DNA of 7,857 nucleotides from an uncultured Clostridia bacterium (lineage in GTDB: Bacteria > Bacillota > Clostridia > Christensenellales > UBA3700): the NCBI GenBank assembly GCA_947176115.1, contig CAMWPK010000068.1:1-7857 (forward strand), given 5' to 3'. The position numbers were made by a program, and so were the translations under genes. Below are positions 6,304 through 7,857 of the stretch, piece after piece. How positions within the stretch are numbered: position 1 is the stretch's first letter; each line of letters begins with the position of its first letter. The notes below the pieces were generated by a model, which worked only from the letters and a program-made list of their open reading frames with translations, was not told the DNA's origin and searched no databases.

Positions 6304-6973
6304 TTATTTCACTATTTCTCTTACCTTGATTCCGCACTCAAACTCTATCTCTAATTCTCTTTCATTTATTACTTTCATCTTCTTTACTAGGCTTTTGAAT
6401 ACTGTCTTGTTGAATTCTTCAAGCATCGTTCCGTCTTGCATTAATCTTTTTACTGCGTCGATTCTATACTCCGCCAACTGCACCTTGCTCTGCTCGTTTA
6501 GGATTTCCGCTCTCTTGAGATTGAGAGTATCTATCTCTCTTTTCAGTTCCTTGGTTGACCTTTCGTATTCTTCAATTCCCATTTGCCCAAGTTGGTATTG
6601 TCTTAATGCTTGCACTATTTGGTCTTGAACTTTTTGTATGCTCTCATCTATCTCTTTTGTATCTCTTCCACAATCGTCCGTAATTTCGCCTACAATCGTG
6701 TTTGTCAGCCTGTCGAGCATTTTGTCGCGCTCTTTTAATAAGCCGTTCAAAGGCCCTTACAAACGCCTTCTCGATTGCATCTTCTTTAAGTGGTTTCGCA
6801 CTGCAGTTTTGTTTGCCTGTATTTTCGTGCCGTTTGCATACCCATATATAATAGGTCTTGTATTTATTGTATTGCTGATGTCTTCGATATGTTTCTCCGC
6901 ATTCTCCACAGTTTAGAAAAGATCTCTTGCGAGAGTCTTTTGCTTTAAAGTGCGAGTTATTGTTATTATAAAT
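6304..6973 (-). pseudogene. C-terminal remnant of a large serine recombinase, frameshifted
   Basis: Large serine recombinases integrate and excise mobile elements. Only the DNA-binding C-terminal end remains here. Positions 6973-6749 encode a recombinase zinc beta-ribbon with CGECG (Cys codons at 6910 and 6901), YYIWVCKRH (Cys at 6838) and NCSAK (Cys at 6805), then the usual LKEDAIEKAFVRAF. The frame then shifts. Dropping one base, the G read from position 6748, joins it smoothly to NGLLKERDKMLDRL and a long coiled coil (about 110 residues rich in Glu, Lys, Leu and Gln). That coil ends in FKSLVKKMKVINERELEIEF, the normal C-terminal block, stopping at 6304. A TAA at 6974 closes the frame upstream, and no resolvase catalytic domain with its serine is present. 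The full protein would be roughly 500 residues or more; about 220 remain. The downstream piece from a TTG at 6750 could be translated alone but would have no recombinase activity. Confidence 0.85.
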
Positions 6974-7072
6974 TTATTTTCTTTTTAATTTTTTCGCCGT
7001 CTTATAAACGCTGATTATAGAAATTAAAGATATTACTACTATCTTTGCTAAAAAAATAACAAAAGGATTTCC
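6974..7072 (-). other. Hydrophobic reading-frame fragment without a start codon
   Basis: Between an in-frame TAG (7075-7073) and TAA (6976-6974) the minus strand reads 32 codons. They encode a hydrophobic stretch (VIFLAKIVVISLISIISVY) and a basic end (KTAKKLKRK), like a membrane helix with a cytoplasmic tail. There is no ATG, GTG or TTG in the frame. It could be the end of a decayed membrane protein or chance in AT-rich DNA. It fills most of the 224-base gap between the recombinase remnant and the lipoprotein gene. The rest of that gap (7073-7197) holds only the terminator. Confidence 0.2.
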
Positions 7073-7131
7073 CTAAAGAGCGGGACTGCCGTCAATATTT
7101 CGTGGTAATAAACTCGCTATGTAAAATCTTT

Positions 7132-7171
7132 ACAAAGTAAAACACCGACAGCGTATTGTACTATCGGCGTT
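7132..7171 (-). terminator. Intrinsic terminator of the lipoprotein gene
   Basis: On the minus strand AACGCCGATAG (7171-7161) pairs with CTGTCGGTGTT (7151-7141). This gives 11 bp including two G-U pairs, with a 9-base loop. The tract TTTTACTTT follows. It begins 27 bases after the stop at 7198. On the plus strand no T-run follows, so the direction is clear. Confidence 0.75.
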
Positions 7172-7197
7172 TAAATGAATGTTTTATTGATTATGAC

Positions 7198-7851
7198 TTA
7201 TGCGACTGTAGGCAACGTAACGCTCGTGGTACCTATACCAAAAATCGTAATGGTATCTTTAACCGTCTCTTGTCCCTCCTTTATTTCTGCTTCCGCATAT
7301 GCAAATTTACCGCCTATAATCTTAATCAATAGCGGCGACCCGTCGTAGGTAGCCACGTAACCGTTCTTGTCATTGTCATACGTGAACTTATCAAAATCAT
7401 TGACGAAGGTATTGAAGTCGCCTATGCCCCACTCAACGTCGTAGGTGATCTCTTCGCAAGACCACGTTTTTGTATCTTCATCGTACTCGTACTGGTATAC
7501 TTTACCGCCCTCTTTAGCTCTGTAATATTCATCTACTTCCGTTTGCGCATCACCGCTTTCATCGGTGTATTCCGTTGTTCTCTTGACGTGCATTTTATCG
7601 CCGTCATACTCTTGAATAGTGGTAACCGTAAAAGCCATACCGTCCTCGCTTCCGCTCATTACATCCTTGTACGTAACGTTTGTTACGTCGCTGAAATCAA
7701 AAGCTTTCGCCCACTGCTCGGCGGTTACTTGCTCGCCTTTCATGTTTGCCGGGTCCTTGTCGTTATTTCCGTCGCACGCAACGAAAGATACTACCATGAC
7801 GATTGCCAAAACCGTTACGGTAATTGCTGCTAAAAAATGTCTTTTTTTCAT
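7198..7851 (-). CDS. Secreted lipoprotein of unknown function
   Basis: The 217-residue protein starts with MKKR and a hydrophobic signal helix (about 7-24). The signal ends in SFVAC, a lipobox-like site that would leave Cys26 as the lipid-modified N-terminus. The linker after it is short and charged (DGNNDKDPANMKGE). The mature part (about 43-217) is rich in Thr, Tyr, Asp and Glu. It alternates polar and hydrophobic residues in short strands such as AFTVTTIQEYDGDKMHVKRT, which suggests a mostly beta-sheet domain. It ends with FGIGTTSVTLP, a closing strand often seen in such lipoproteins. I do not recognise a named family, and no catalytic motif was seen. The ATG at 7851 is only 6 bases from the window edge, so its ribosome-binding site and promoter are not visible. 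A terminator follows, so transcription ends here. It is likely a surface or substrate-binding type protein, but this is a guess. Confidence 0.8.
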   Translation of the reverse strand: MKKRHFLAAITVTVLAIVMVVSFVACDGNNDKDPANMKGEQVTAEQWAKAFDFSDVTNVTYKDVMSGSEDGMAFTVTTIQEYDGDKMHVKRTTEYTDESGDAQTEVDEYYRAKEGGKVYQYEYDEDTKTWSCEEITYDVEWGIGDFNTFVNDFDKFTYDNDKNGYVATYDGSPLLIKIIGGKFAYAEAEIKEGQETVKDTITIFGIGTTSVTLPTVA

Positions 7852-7857
7852 AAATTT

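Noticed and set aside
7026..7046. Perfect 7-bp inverted repeat AAAGATA/TATCTTT
   Set aside because: No T-run follows on either strand, and such short pairs are common in AT-rich DNA.

Overview
The window looks like chromosomal DNA from a low-GC, AT-rich bacterium. A Gram-positive, clostridia-like member of the Bacillota is the best guess. This rests on the comEC-holA gene pair, Shine-Dalgarno-led and tightly overlapping genes, T-tract terminators, lipoproteins, and a large-serine-recombinase remnant of the type common in clostridia. The placement is inference from style and gene content; no taxonomic marker was compared. The standard code with TGA as stop is used.

Positions 1-5752 hold one compact minus-strand gene cluster, read from right to left. 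It contains a family I inorganic pyrophosphatase (ppa), the competence DNA channel ComEC, the DNA polymerase III delta subunit (holA), a five-helix membrane protein of unknown function, and a membrane-anchored M28-peptidase-like protein that runs off the left edge. The last four genes are separated by -1, -11 and +7 bases, so translational coupling is likely. A candidate promoter lies upstream of ppa. Two members look catalytically degenerate. The C-terminal metallo-beta-lactamase-like part of ComEC has lost its metal-binding motif. The M28-like protein has lost most of its zinc ligands and its catalytic glutamate.

Positions 5853-6055 form a plus-strand tRNA-Leu(CAA) unit with its own promoter, an encoded CCA end and an intrinsic terminator. 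The unit is divergent from the ppa cluster.

Positions 6056-7197 are a low-density stretch. They hold three imperfect copies of a 30-bp AAGGAT-centred repeat, a minus-strand terminator, and the frameshifted C-terminal remnant of a large serine recombinase (zinc ribbon plus coiled coil, no catalytic domain). Beyond it come a short hydrophobic reading frame without a start codon, another isolated AACAAAAGGATTT motif, and a second minus-strand terminator. This reads as the scar of an old mobile element near a tRNA gene.

Positions 7198-7851 encode a secreted lipoprotein of unknown function on the minus strand. It begins 6 bases from the right edge.

No CRISPR array, intact mobile element or complete new multi-gene system is visible. 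The most unusual material is the uncharacterised membrane-protein and pseudopeptidase pair at the end of the comEC-holA cluster.
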